NCBI RefSeq assembly: GCF_900890705.1
Contig: NZ_CAAHFH010000002.1
Location: forward strand, 1,116,001 to 1,180,000
Source of the DNA: Pontiella sulfatireligans
Lineage (GTDB): Bacteria; Verrucomicrobiota; Kiritimatiellia; Kiritimatiellales; Pontiellaceae
Length of the DNA stretch: 64,000 nucleotides
Reading direction: 5' to 3'
The translations under genes and the position numbers were made by a program. Under the pieces are notes generated by a model that saw only the letters and a program-made list of their open reading frames with translations, did not search any database and was not told the DNA's origin. Shown here in pieces: positions 1-7,613 of this stretch (the first letter of the stretch is position 1; the number at the start of each line of letters is the position of its first letter).

Positions 1-485
1 AGATAGGTCAGTTGCTCCAGTCCGCCGGTATCAGCACCCTCTTCCAGTTCAAGGTAGTAGAGAAACACCTGCCCGAGCCCGGTCGAGATCGGCCCCAGCG
101 CCGGCGGCTCGCTCAGCTCCGGCAGATCGGCCATGGCCGCGTTGAGCCGCTCCGAAACCAGCTGGCGCGCAAAATAGATGTCGGTGTCGTCGGTGAAATA
201 GACATAGACCACCGCCATGCCAAAGGCCGAGGTCGACTTGATCAGCGTAACGTTCGGCAGCCCGTTCATCGCAGTTTCGATCGGATAGGCCACCAACTGT
301 TCGACCTCCTCCGGCGCCATGCCGCCGGCTTCCGCAAACACCGGCACCATGATGGGCGAAATGTCCGGAAAGGCCTCGACGTCAAGCTGGCGGTATTCGT
401 AAACACCCAGCCCAACAACCCCGAGCAGGGCCAGCAGCACCAGCCCGCGATTCCTTAAAGCCGAATTAATTAATTTTTCAATCAT
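1..485 (-). CDS. RND-family heavy-metal efflux pump, N-terminal part (CzcA/CusA type)
   Basis: Inner-membrane proton-driven pump of a tripartite metal efflux system; only the first 161 codons lie in the window and the gene runs off its left edge. The ATG at 485 opens a protein beginning MIEKLINSALRNRG, followed by one hydrophobic helix (about residues 13-25) and the periplasmic start typical of the family (YRQLDVEAFPDISP, then APEEVEQLVAYPIE). It is last in a minus-strand operon after the membrane fusion and TolC-like genes. An 80-bp gap with a heptameric repeat tract separates it from the fusion protein gene. Metal specificity cannot be read from this fragment; the His-rich partner suggests Cu, Zn, Co or Ag. 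Confidence 0.9.
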   Translation of the reverse strand, partial: MIEKLINSALRNRGLVLLALLGVVGLGVYEYRQLDVEAFPDISPIMVPVFAEAGGMAPEEVEQLVAYPIETAMNGLPNVTLIKSTSAFGMAVVYVYFTDDTDIYFARQLVSERLNAAMADLPELSEPPALGPISTGLGQVFLYYLELEEGADTGGLEQLTY

Positions 486-496
486 CAGATTTCCAA

Positions 497-559
497 TTTC
501 ACATTTCAGATTTCAAGTTTCACATTTCAGATTTCAAGTTTCACATTTCAGGTTTCAAG
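497..559. repeat. Heptameric tract (TTTCANN), three 21-bp units
   Basis: Three adjacent near-identical 21-bp units, each made of three heptamers of the form TTTCANN (TTTCACA, TTTCAGA, TTTCAAG). The tract fills the gap between the membrane fusion gene and the RND pump gene. It is one of at least eight 7-bp periodic tracts in the window, each with its own core sequence. Confidence 0.85.
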
Positions 560-564
560 TTTGA

Positions 565-1794
565 TCAATGTCCATGGCCGGCGTGGGGATCCATGCCGCT
601 GGTGACCATTTCAGCCTTCAGCGCAAACGCGCCGACCGCCACATATTCATCACCGGGCTTCAGGCCGCTCTTGATTTCAACATGGTGCTCATCGGCAAGC
701 CCAAGCCGCACGGGCGCAGTAACGAAACCGTCGCCGCTGCGAGTAAACACCACGGATTCGCCTTCCAGGCTTTGGATGGCTTCGCGCGGCACCGCGACCG
801 GAACGTCAGCCGTTTCCACATTGATGCGCGCCCGCACAAAAGCGCCGGGCGTAAAGTCCTCGTCCGCGCCCTCGAGCACGCAGCGGGCGGTGAAGGTTCG
901 GGTTTCGTGCGATATGATCGGACTGATATACTTAACCGTTCCAGATGCGGTGTGCCCATCATGCGCAATGAACTTGACCGGCATGCCCTTGCGCAGCAGG
1001 TGCTGATATTGGGGAAAGATGCTGATATCGGCCCAGACGCTGGAGAGGTCGCCAACCTCGAACAGCACCTTGTCGTCGTTCGCCGTTTCGCCAACCGCAA
1101 GATCCTTGGAAAGGATGACGCCATCCAGCGGCGCGGAGACGGTATAGACCGCCATCGTTTCGCGGTTTTCGAGCGAAGCCAGAACATCGCCCTTCCTCAC
1201 CGTGTCGCCGATCTCGGCGAAGACCTGGCGAACGATGCTCGCATAGCGCGGGGAAACCGCCGCGGTTTGGTCGCGGTTCAATTTGATCTCGGCCGGGAAG
1301 ACCGTTGCCAGGCTAATCGTTCCACCTTCGGCCTTGTGGATTTGAATACCCACCTTCTGGATCATTTCCTCCGTAAGCTCCAACGCAGCAGCCGCTTCGC
1401 TGCCGTGGTCATGGCCGGCATGAGCGTCGAGCTCTGCTTCTTCAGCAGCATGATCGCAGCCAGCATGATCTGCATGCTCCTCTTCGAGAGCTTCGCTGTC
1501 ATGGCTTTCGTGGTCCGGCTTGCCATCGCCATCGTGGTCGTGCGGGACTGCACCGGACGCATGCTCGTTTCCGGCATCTTCATCATGCTCGAGGCTTTCA
1601 TTACTGCCATGATCGTGATCACCTTCGGCATCCTGGGCTTCCAATCCCTGGAGGCCCGACAACGTGAATTCCTTCCCGGATGCGGCCTTTTCGAGGCACG
1701 ACGGGCAGTCGCACGCCAATTCTGTCTTCTCTGTTTGCTGGCCATAAGAGCCAGCAACTAGGCCAAGCAGTGCAATAAGTAAATATTTTTTCAT
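565..1794 (-). CDS. Efflux RND membrane fusion protein, His-rich (CusB/CzcB family)
   Basis: Periplasmic adaptor linking the RND pump to the outer-membrane channel. It has an N-terminal signal peptide (MKKYLLIALLGLVAGSYG), a CDCPSC cysteine cluster at residues 28-33, then a very acidic His/Asp-rich stretch at about 59-130 and a His-rich C-terminus (DPHAGHGH). The rest (about 145-395) has the barrel-sandwich and beta-barrel pattern of HlyD/CusB adaptors (YASIVRQVFAEIGDTVRKGD; VSAPLDGVIL). The His-rich segment resembles the metal-binding extensions of CzcB/SilB-type proteins. The start at 1794 follows AAGGA and lies two bases after the TolC-like stop, so translation is probably coupled. Confidence 0.9.
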   Translation of the reverse strand: MKKYLLIALLGLVAGSYGQQTEKTELACDCPSCLEKAASGKEFTLSGLQGLEAQDAEGDHDHGSNESLEHDEDAGNEHASGAVPHDHDGDGKPDHESHDSEALEEEHADHAGCDHAAEEAELDAHAGHDHGSEAAAALELTEEMIQKVGIQIHKAEGGTISLATVFPAEIKLNRDQTAAVSPRYASIVRQVFAEIGDTVRKGDVLASLENRETMAVYTVSAPLDGVILSKDLAVGETANDDKVLFEVGDLSSVWADISIFPQYQHLLRKGMPVKFIAHDGHTASGTVKYISPIISHETRTFTARCVLEGADEDFTPGAFVRARINVETADVPVAVPREAIQSLEGESVVFTRSGDGFVTAPVRLGLADEHHVEIKSGLKPGDEYVAVGAFALKAEMVTSGMDPHAGHGH

Positions 1795-1796
1795 TT

Positions 1797-3002
1797 CTAC
1801 ATTCCTTCCTTCATAAAACGATGGATTTCAGCACGAGCGAGATGAGCATCCTTAAGCGCGTCGATCTGGCGGATCCGGATGTCGGCCAAGTTCTGTTGCG
1901 ACGCGATTAGCTCAACCCATGAATAGCGCCCGGCCTCATAGCCGGCCCGGCTGAGCTGATAGGCCTCTTCTGCCTTGGGGATCAGTTTGTCGCGCGTCAT
2001 TTCCGCCTCAAGCTTCGCACCTTTGTAAAGCGCGGCGATGACGGAAAGCCCCTGCTGCAGCCTGCGGCGGACTTCTTCGCGCTCCGCTCCGAGCGCATCG
2101 GCACGCAGCAGCTGCGCCGCCTCTTCAACACGACCAGAACGGACAAAGTTCAACGGAATTTTTGCACCCAGCACAAACGTGTTTACATCCTCCGCCGCCT
2201 CATACTTGTACCCAGCCGCCAGAGTAATATCTGTTGCGTCCTGGGCCTTTGCCCGTTGCGCCTGGGCGCGCGTGACGGCAATGCGCGCATCCATCCGTTG
2301 GAGTGCGGGATGCGATGCAGCAATGGCGCCTGTCTCAACCGTATCGAGCGTGTAATAGCCGCCGGCCAGCTCGCCCAACTCCTTTTCAGAAATCCCGATC
2401 AGGGAAGCGAGACGGGTGCGGGCGGCTTCGAGATCGCCAAAGCAACAGGTCTGGGAAAGGAGGATTTCCTCCAGCTGCAGTTCGGCCTGCACCAGTTCCA
2501 TCTCCGATGCGCCTCCGGCCTCAAATCGGGTCTTGGCCACCTGCACAAAAGCGCGGCCGAGCTCTTCCTGCTCTTCGCGCACGCCGCCGACTTCCTGCTG
2601 TGCCAGAACTTCGATGAAGGCCAACCGCACATCAGCCAGCAGCATCAGTTCCTTTTCGGCCTCGGCCTGGAAGGCTATGCCGATGGATTCCTGCGCCACG
2701 GCACGGGCATGCTTTCGCTTGCCGCCGCGCTCAAAGGTCTGCATGAGCGCGATGGTATATTCCGTGTCGTTGAATCCATCGAGATCGCCACCGACCCCTT
2801 CGGCCTCAAATTCGAGTTTGGGATTGAGCCAACGGCCGGCGGCGCCAACCGCCTTTTCTGCCGACTGCGTATTCAAACGCGCGGCCCGCAGTTCAGGCGA
2901 ATTTTGACGGGCCAACTCCAACGCCCGATCCAAAGTTAATGGCTCGGAATCCGCGATTCCGACCAAGGCCACGCTGCAGAGCAGCACTATATATTTCTTC
3001 AT
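1797..3002 (-). CDS. TolC-family outer membrane efflux protein (CusC/CzcC-like)
   Basis: Outer-membrane exit duct of the metal efflux system. It is 401 residues with a signal peptide (about 1-19), followed by the duplicated alpha-helical outer-membrane-efflux pattern: LTLDRALELARQNSPELRAA near the N-terminus and SRAGYEAGRYSWVELIASQQ near the C-terminus. AGGAG stands seven bases before the ATG. It precedes the fusion protein and pump genes and follows the small Cys/His-rich gene. A short inverted repeat (CTTCGTT/AACGAAG, about 3023-3048) lies in the gap before it. Confidence 0.9.
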   Translation of the reverse strand: MKKYIVLLCSVALVGIADSEPLTLDRALELARQNSPELRAARLNTQSAEKAVGAAGRWLNPKLEFEAEGVGGDLDGFNDTEYTIALMQTFERGGKRKHARAVAQESIGIAFQAEAEKELMLLADVRLAFIEVLAQQEVGGVREEQEELGRAFVQVAKTRFEAGGASEMELVQAELQLEEILLSQTCCFGDLEAARTRLASLIGISEKELGELAGGYYTLDTVETGAIAASHPALQRMDARIAVTRAQAQRAKAQDATDITLAAGYKYEAAEDVNTFVLGAKIPLNFVRSGRVEEAAQLLRADALGAEREEVRRRLQQGLSVIAALYKGAKLEAEMTRDKLIPKAEEAYQLSRAGYEAGRYSWVELIASQQNLADIRIRQIDALKDAHLARAEIHRFMKEGM

Positions 3003-3053
3003 GATGAACTCCTGATTAATGCTTCTTCGTTCGTATTGAGAAACGAAGACGGA

Positions 3054-3392
3054 TCAAATCAGGAGCTGGACGGTCTGGAGGGAGGCAAGAAAGCCGGAGA
3101 CCGAGGGAGGGATCTGCCTAACGACAGGTTTTAGTTCTGTGAAGATGAAAAGCTGAATCGGGGAAGACGGCATGCTGGCCGATGCGGAAGCGACGGTCAG
3201 TTGCAGCGGCATTTCAGGCGCATCGGCGCATGGGGCCGCGTCGCACGAATGGCAGGAGCAGGTATGTGAAGCGCAGAGTTCTGCTCCGGTCGCCGCGTCG
3301 TGGGCATGCTCGGCATGGCCGCGCGCATGAACGCACGGCATGGCCGCAAACAGCAACGCAACCACAACCAGAATGTGTTTCAATAATTTCAT
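3054..3392 (-). CDS. Small exported Cys/His-rich protein in the metal efflux operon
   Basis: A protein of 112 residues from the ATG at 3392 (MKLLKHILVVVALLFA). A signal peptide is followed by a His-rich patch (RGHAEHAHD) and four to five cysteines (CASHTCSCHSC), a plausible periplasmic metal-binding site; no family is recognised. The C-terminal half is ordinary low-complexity sequence. Its start codon overlaps the stop of hicA (ATGA at 3389-3392), and the TolC-like gene begins 51 bases downstream. A metal sensor or buffer role is inferred from composition and position only. Confidence 0.65.
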   Translation of the reverse strand: MKLLKHILVVVALLFAAMPCVHARGHAEHAHDAATGAELCASHTCSCHSCDAAPCADAPEMPLQLTVASASASMPSSPIQLFIFTELKPVVRQIPPSVSGFLASLQTVQLLI

Positions 3393-3580
3393 TTCTTGAT
3401 TTTTGGAATCCTGAGATCCCTGCAAATCTTATTCGCCAAAATATCCTGAACTTCCGAATGACGGGGAACTGCCGATCTCGTGTTTAACTCAACATTGCCC
3501 CACCACGAATGCCGTCCGCCTTCTCGAATCAACGAGCATCCATGTTTTCGAAGATGCTTCAGCAACTCCGAACGTTTCAT
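3389..3580 (-). CDS. hicA: HicA-family mRNA interferase toxin
   Basis: A toxin of 63 residues with the double-stranded RNA-binding-like HicA fold. The N-terminus MKRSELLKHLRKHGCSLIRE is followed by GGRHSWW, where the family's catalytic His lies (about residue 23), and then the characteristic strand and helix VPRHSEVQDILANKICRDL. Known HicA proteins cleave mRNA and are neutralised by HicB. The start overlaps the end of hicB by four bases and the stop overlaps the start of the next gene, so three genes are chained at the head of the metal efflux operon. Confidence 0.85.
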   Translation of the reverse strand: MKRSELLKHLRKHGCSLIREGGRHSWWGNVELNTRSAVPRHSEVQDILANKICRDLRIPKIKK

Positions 3581-3789
3581 ACCACCAAAGCTTCCTCAGA
3601 GTAACCTGTTAGCGCTGCATCGATGGCTTCCTGCTTATTAAAAGCCAGAGCCTCACGCAATGTCACCTTCAAGCTTTCTAGCAAATCGGTGCGGTTTTTT
3701 TCCTGACAGTTCACGCCGGGAACCTCTTCAACCCAACCGATCCACCAACCATCGACTTGCTTTGTTAGCGCTGTGTACTGGTTTTGCAT
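3577..3789 (-). CDS. hicB: HicB-family antitoxin, short form
   Basis: A protein of 70 residues with the partial RNase H-like fold of HicB: MQNQYTALTKQVDGWWIGWVEEVPGV, then the NRTDLLESLKVTLREAL helix. It lacks the C-terminal helix-turn-helix or ribbon-helix-helix extension of longer HicB proteins, so any autoregulation would have to use another surface or the HicA complex. It is the first gene of the minus-strand chain, the antitoxin-first order. Confidence 0.85.
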   Translation of the reverse strand: MQNQYTALTKQVDGWWIGWVEEVPGVNCQEKNRTDLLESLKVTLREALAFNKQEAIDAALTGYSEEALVV

Positions 3790-3796
3790 GGCATGT

Positions 3797-3825
3797 CTAC
3801 TATCTCATTCTGCAACGGTATTCAA
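3797..3825 (-). promoter_or_regulatory. Predicted sigma70-type promoter of hicBA
   Basis: On the minus strand, TTGAAT (3825-3820) and TAGTAG (3802-3797) are separated by exactly 17 bases. The predicted start of transcription lies almost at the hicB ATG, so the transcript would be leaderless or nearly so. This is a visual match only. Confidence 0.4.
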
Positions 3826-3850
3826 GACAAGGATGAATCCGTTGTGTTCA

Positions 3851-3882
3851 AAAAAAACCGCCCTGAGCAAACAGGACGGTTT
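3851..3882 (-). terminator. Rho-independent terminator after rubredoxin
   Basis: On the minus strand AAACCGTCCTG, a six-base loop and CAGGGCGGTTT form a stem (one G-U pair) running into seven T residues. It lies just downstream of the rubredoxin stop and would also separate this unit from hicBA. Confidence 0.85.
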
Positions 3883-3900
3883 CTTCAATCGACGACCAAC

Positions 3901-4065
3901 TTAGTCTTCGATAACGGAGAAGTCGTCTTTGCCGACGCCGCATTCGGGGCATTCCCAATCATCGGGAATATCTTCGAATTTGGTGCCGGGGGCGAGGCCG
4001 CTGTCAGGATCGCCGATTTCCGGATCATAGATCCAGCCGCATACATCGCAGATATATTTCTTCAT
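3901..4065 (-). CDS. Rubredoxin
   Basis: A one-iron electron carrier of 54 residues. The two knuckles CDVCGWIYD (residues 6-14) and [11 protein letters not shown] (39-49) provide the four Fe ligands, with the usual long spacing. The start follows TAAGGAG. It is the last gene of the Rrf2-flavodiiron unit and is the likely electron donor to the flavodiiron protein, the known pairing in anaerobes. It is probably cytoplasmic. Confidence 0.95.
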   Translation of the reverse strand: MKKYICDVCGWIYDPEIGDPDSGLAPGTKFEDIPDDWECPECGVGKDDFSVIED

Positions 4066-4161
4066 GGTCATTACTCCTTAGGTTGAAAATATGCGCCGAT
4101 AATTCCCATATTTGGCTTTTGCCGCAAGGCCATTTTGCGCCGAATTTCACCCTGTCCGCCA

Positions 4162-4245
4162 CTAAGCGTCCGAACGGGTGTACTTCGAGTCCGGCGGGGC
4201 CTCCCCTGTATGCACGTGCCCGCAAATTGAACATAGCCATTCCAT
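4162..4245 (-). pseudogene. Remnant of a short-spaced rubredoxin domain
   Basis: A reading frame of 27 codons starts 15 bases after the flavodiiron stop and encodes EWLCSICGHVHTGEAPPD, the first half of a short-spaced rubredoxin (CxxCGxVHxGExPP). Instead of the second knuckle it ends in KYTRSDA and a stop. One base over, the frame reads VHPFGRLVADRVKFGAKW, where a CPxCG knuckle would be expected but both cysteines are gone. This looks like a decayed SRb domain, either once a separate gene or once the C-terminal part of the flavodiiron protein. Expression as a 27-residue peptide cannot be excluded. Confidence 0.6.
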
Positions 4246-4259
4246 AGCCTGTTCCTAGG

Positions 4260-5447
4260 TTATTTGTACTGCTCGGCATATTTTCCCAGCATGCGTCCCG
4301 CCTCCCGGCACTCCTCGAGCACTTCAGGGGTCGGCACATACTGGGCACGGATCGGATCGCGCATAAGCTCGATCTTCATCTCCTTCATCGATTCCTCTAC
4401 GGCGGCCGCACCGCCACGACGGCTCCAGCCATAGGAACCGAACGCGAAGCCCTTCTTGTTGGTCGGGCGAAGTCCGGACATGTAGCAAAGCACGCCGGCC
4501 ATGTTAGGCATCAGCGAGTTGTTCAGCGTCGGCGATCCAATGGCAATCGCCGCGCAGTCGAGCACTTCGGTAACGATCTTCGTGGCGTGGGTGCTATCGA
4601 CGTTGAAGAACTGCGCCTCAACAGCGCACTCCTGCGCGCCTTCGAGGATCGCTTCGGCCATTTTTTCGGTCGATTTCCACATCGTCGCATAGAGCACGAT
4701 GATTTTCGGGCGAGGCTTGCAGACGACATAATTCTGGTAGGCCTCGAAAACTTCTTTGATGTGGCTGCGCCAGATAACCCCGTGGCTCGGAGCAATCATT
4801 TCGATGTCCATTTCGGCGGCGCGCTCCATCGTCTGGGAGATCGGACGGCCATAGAGCATTACGATATTGGCGTAATAGGACTTAGCCTCCTGCAGAATGA
4901 CGTCCAGCGACTCTTCGTCGTCGAAACGGAACGCCGAGGCATAGTGCTGGCCAAAAGCATCCATCGAAAACAGCAGCTTTTCTTCCGGCACATAGGTGAA
5001 CATCGACTCGGGCCAATGGACCATCGGCGTGTTGACGAATGAAAGCGTGCGCTTCCCTAGCGAAATCGCATCGCCGTCACCCACCACACGCCACTTCCAG
5101 TTGGAGGTGTCGAAGTGCATTTCGAGTGCCGTTTTGCACTTGGCGTTACAGACGAGCTCAGCCTGCGGGCAGGCCGCCATAAGCCCCGGCAGACCGCCGG
5201 AGTGGTCGGGCTCGGCATGGTTGCAGACCACATAGTCAATGTTTTCGAGGGGTATAAAGGCCTTGATGTGCTCGATGAGCGTTCCAACGTACGGTGCTTT
5301 CACCGCATCGATCACAGCGCACTTTTCGTCCTCGATCAGATAGGAATTATAGGTTGAACCGCTCTCCGTCTTGTAGCCGTGGAAGTCGCGGACCGTCCAG
5401 TCTACATAGCCGACCCAGTTGATTCCTTCTTTAAGTGTCGTATTCAT
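4260..5447 (-). CDS. Flavodiiron protein (A-type flavoprotein, O2/NO reductase)
   Basis: A cytoplasmic enzyme reducing O2 to water and/or NO to N2O with electrons from rubredoxin. The metallo-beta-lactamase-like domain (about 30-240) holds the diiron ligands: HAEPDH at 77-82, His144, Asp163 (FSMDAFGQH) and His222 (APSHGVIW). The flavodoxin domain (about 250-390) has the FMN loop IIVLYATMWKSTEKMAEAI and GSPTLNN. The length of 395 residues fits the minimal class without fused rubredoxin. The start overlaps the Rrf2 stop (ATGA). The O2 versus NO preference cannot be told from sequence. Confidence 0.95.
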   Translation of the reverse strand: MNTTLKEGINWVGYVDWTVRDFHGYKTESGSTYNSYLIEDEKCAVIDAVKAPYVGTLIEHIKAFIPLENIDYVVCNHAEPDHSGGLPGLMAACPQAELVCNAKCKTALEMHFDTSNWKWRVVGDGDAISLGKRTLSFVNTPMVHWPESMFTYVPEEKLLFSMDAFGQHYASAFRFDDEESLDVILQEAKSYYANIVMLYGRPISQTMERAAEMDIEMIAPSHGVIWRSHIKEVFEAYQNYVVCKPRPKIIVLYATMWKSTEKMAEAILEGAQECAVEAQFFNVDSTHATKIVTEVLDCAAIAIGSPTLNNSLMPNMAGVLCYMSGLRPTNKKGFAFGSYGWSRRGGAAAVEESMKEMKIELMRDPIRAQYVPTPEVLEECREAGRMLGKYAEQYK

Positions 5448-5875
5448 TTAGTTGTTTTTCCCCAATTGGATTCATTCGCCAGCTGCGCCAACGTTGTTTG
5501 TTCAAAGTAGTCTCGCACTTGCCGGGCCAACCCCGGCAAAAGCGCCCCCAAGACACAATCGGTGCGAGGGCAGACATCTTTACCAAAAAGACACGGGTTG
5601 CAAAGCATAGACCCTTCCATAACCTCGTAAATTTCAAGCAAAGTGATCTTTCCGGGCGCCTTGGCCAGCCCCACACCGCCCGACGGACCGCGCTGGGAAT
5701 GGATCAGCCCGGCCTTGGTCAACCGCTGGTGCACCTTCGCCAAATGGTGCCGAGACGCATCGAACAGTTCGGCAATTTCGGCGGTGGTTGACTGCCCCTG
5801 CGGATCGGTCGCCAATTGGACCATCGAATGAAGCGCCAGCGCCGTTGCATCTGAAATTTTTATAATATCTGCCAT
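5444..5875 (-). CDS. Rrf2-family transcriptional regulator
   Basis: A winged-helix regulator; the start at 5875 (MADIIKISDATALALHSM) follows GGAGA, giving 143 residues. The helix-turn-helix lies at about 24-60 (STTAEIAELFDASRHHLAKV), and the C-terminal half contains CNPCLFGKDVCPRTDC, a cysteine set like the Fe-S sensing loops of IscR/NsrR-type members. It is translationally coupled to the flavodiiron gene, so it probably senses NO, O2 or Fe-S status and represses its own operon. The 18-bp palindrome in its promoter is the likely operator. Confidence 0.9.
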   Translation of the reverse strand: MADIIKISDATALALHSMVQLATDPQGQSTTAEIAELFDASRHHLAKVHQRLTKAGLIHSQRGPSGGVGLAKAPGKITLLEIYEVMEGSMLCNPCLFGKDVCPRTDCVLGALLPGLARQVRDYFEQTTLAQLANESNWGKTTK

Positions 5876-5907
5876 CGTTCTCCACATGCCAAATAGGCAT
5901 TGGCGTA

Positions 5908-5938
5908 CCTATTTACGTAAATAGGCCTCGGAGATCAA
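5908..5938 (-). promoter_or_regulatory. Promoter with palindromic operator for the Rrf2-flavodiiron-rubredoxin unit
   Basis: On the minus strand TTGATC (5938-5933) and TAAATA (5915-5910) are separated by 17 bases. The perfect 18-bp palindrome CCTATTTACGTAAATAGG (5908-5925) covers the -10 box, as expected for a repressor that blocks polymerase. A direct copy of its half, AAATAGGC, recurs at 5891-5898 inside the leader. Confidence 0.7.
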
Positions 5939-6006
5939 TCCAAAGATGCAAAAAAACACAGTCCAGTCGCGAAGAACAGGCGCTTCATCGCTTCCTCCGC
6001 GCGAGG

Positions 6007-7407
6007 CTATCGCAACGAATCGAGCCACTGCTTGGCGGCGATAATGCAAGGAAAGAACCCTCGCGAATGCGTATAGGAACCCATGTCCACGAGCTGGACG
6101 CTCGCAGCCCCTCGCGCCACAAAGTTGGATTGGGCCACCACGGCATTCTGGAATGGGACGATCTCGTCGCCGGAGCAATGGTACAGCCGAGTAGGGGTTT
6201 CGGGTACCCAGTCGCGATACAGGTCATTGGCTTCAAGTGCACTCCGCAGCGAATTCAGCGAGTTGGTCGTGAAGTCATTGATCCAGGCCGGCTGAAAAAT
6301 TTCACGCGGGATTCTCGGCATGGCCGCGTCAATCTCATTACCGGAGTGCGTCCCGTCGAACAACGAGAGAAGCGTAATGTCATAGGGCGACACGAGCACG
6401 TCCGATACGGACTCATAGAGGTCGTAGATGGCATCATACGCGAAAAGGAGATAGGGCACATACTCCCGGCCACTATATTGAACCGGCTGAATCATGGAGT
6501 CGGCCATCGTATTCGACAAATCGTAGGGCCCTGCCATTGGGGCCGAAGCAGTCAACGGAAATTCCGTGGCGTGGTGCAGCTCGATCTCTCGCTGAAGCGC
6601 CATCGTCGCGTGGCCGCCTTGCGAGTACCCGAAAATAAAACACTGTCCGTTGGGTTGAATCATCTGGTTGTTGAACAGGAATGTTTTTACCGCGCGCAGC
6701 AAATCCACGGAGGCAACGGCCTCTGAGCGGGCGTGCACATAGGGATGAAGCCCCAGAGCCCCCTCCCCAAGTCCTACATAGTCCGGCATGCTGACAATGT
6801 AGCCGTCCCCCGCCATCAGGTAGCCGATGCTGTGATCGCCTGAGTCAGTATTCGAGGGCGACTCAACCTTCTTGAATAAGGTGCCATGCTGATAGGAAAC
6901 GAGCGGCCCAGACAAGAGGAGACCGGGGCCCGTCGGAACGGCCACCGCACCCAATGCCAATGTCGATATCCCACGGTGGTCAAACGTCTCGTAGATCAAC
7001 TGATAAATCGAGACGTCGTAGATTGCCGTAGGCTCGATTTTGAAAATGGATCGTTCCATTTGTCTGATAGCTGCGGCAGACATGGAGCCAATCAGCTTAT
7101 AGCTCGAGATCAGCCGCCCTCTGTTTGCCGCAACCACACGCATAAATCCAGCGTCCGCATCAACGGTCACCGTGCAGCCTGTGCCGGCAATCGGCCACAA
7201 ATCGACGGGAGGAACATACCGCCACGTGTCGTCTAATGACGCCGTTGCTTTCGCCGCATACCCGTAGGTGCCCGCCAGCCCCATCCATTTCAGCGCAACT
7301 TCCCCCGCCGAAATCACCTGCATGTCCAATTGGATTTCGTTCGTGGCCCCCAGACCGGGAGACGTCAGCACAACTAAATTCGTCAGCATAGCCACAAACC
7401 GTTTCAT
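6007..7407 (-). CDS. Secreted lipase/esterase-like alpha/beta hydrolase
   Basis: A protein of 466 residues from the ATG at 7407, nine bases after GGAG. A signal peptide of about 21 residues precedes roughly 120 residues of unclear nature. The hydrolase core contains the nucleophile elbow GYSQGGHA, the later acid region HCSGDEIVPFQNA and a final His in GSYTHSRGF, consistent with a Ser-Asp-His triad. Motifs such as SMPDYVGLGEG resemble secretory lipases (LIP family). The substrate is unknown. It stands alone between the Rrf2 promoter and the aminotransferase gene. Confidence 0.75.
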   Translation of the reverse strand: MKRFVAMLTNLVVLTSPGLGATNEIQLDMQVISAGEVALKWMGLAGTYGYAAKATASLDDTWRYVPPVDLWPIAGTGCTVTVDADAGFMRVVAANRGRLISSYKLIGSMSAAAIRQMERSIFKIEPTAIYDVSIYQLIYETFDHRGISTLALGAVAVPTGPGLLLSGPLVSYQHGTLFKKVESPSNTDSGDHSIGYLMAGDGYIVSMPDYVGLGEGALGLHPYVHARSEAVASVDLLRAVKTFLFNNQMIQPNGQCFIFGYSQGGHATMALQREIELHHATEFPLTASAPMAGPYDLSNTMADSMIQPVQYSGREYVPYLLFAYDAIYDLYESVSDVLVSPYDITLLSLFDGTHSGNEIDAAMPRIPREIFQPAWINDFTTNSLNSLRSALEANDLYRDWVPETPTRLYHCSGDEIVPFQNAVVAQSNFVARGAASVQLVDMGSYTHSRGFFPCIIAAKQWLDSLR

Positions 7408-7613
7408 CAATTATTTCTCCAATTCCGTAATGCCCAAACTCAAGCGGCAATCGTAAAAAACCTGGATCTCCGGGGCGACGCAAAAAGAACACGGACTTTC
7501 TGCGCGTGACGCGCCGGCTAGAGAGCTCCTGACACCTCTGGGAGATCAACCCAGACACGCAAAAAAACGCTTGGCGGAAAGCCGGGCGCTGCCTTTCCTC
7601 TTCTTAGAAAACC

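Noticed and set aside
568-1761. Long open frame opposite the membrane fusion protein gene
   Set aside because: It is the complement of a clear HlyD/CusB-type gene in GC-rich DNA; the translation shows no domain.
5985-6242. Small frames at the 3' end of the lipase-like gene
   Set aside because: Overlapping frames within the C-terminal part of the hydrolase, no start signals and no domains.
7560-7613. Terminator after the aminotransferase gene
   Set aside because: There is a run of seven T residues on the minus strand but no stable stem preceding it, only CGG-CTTT-CCG.
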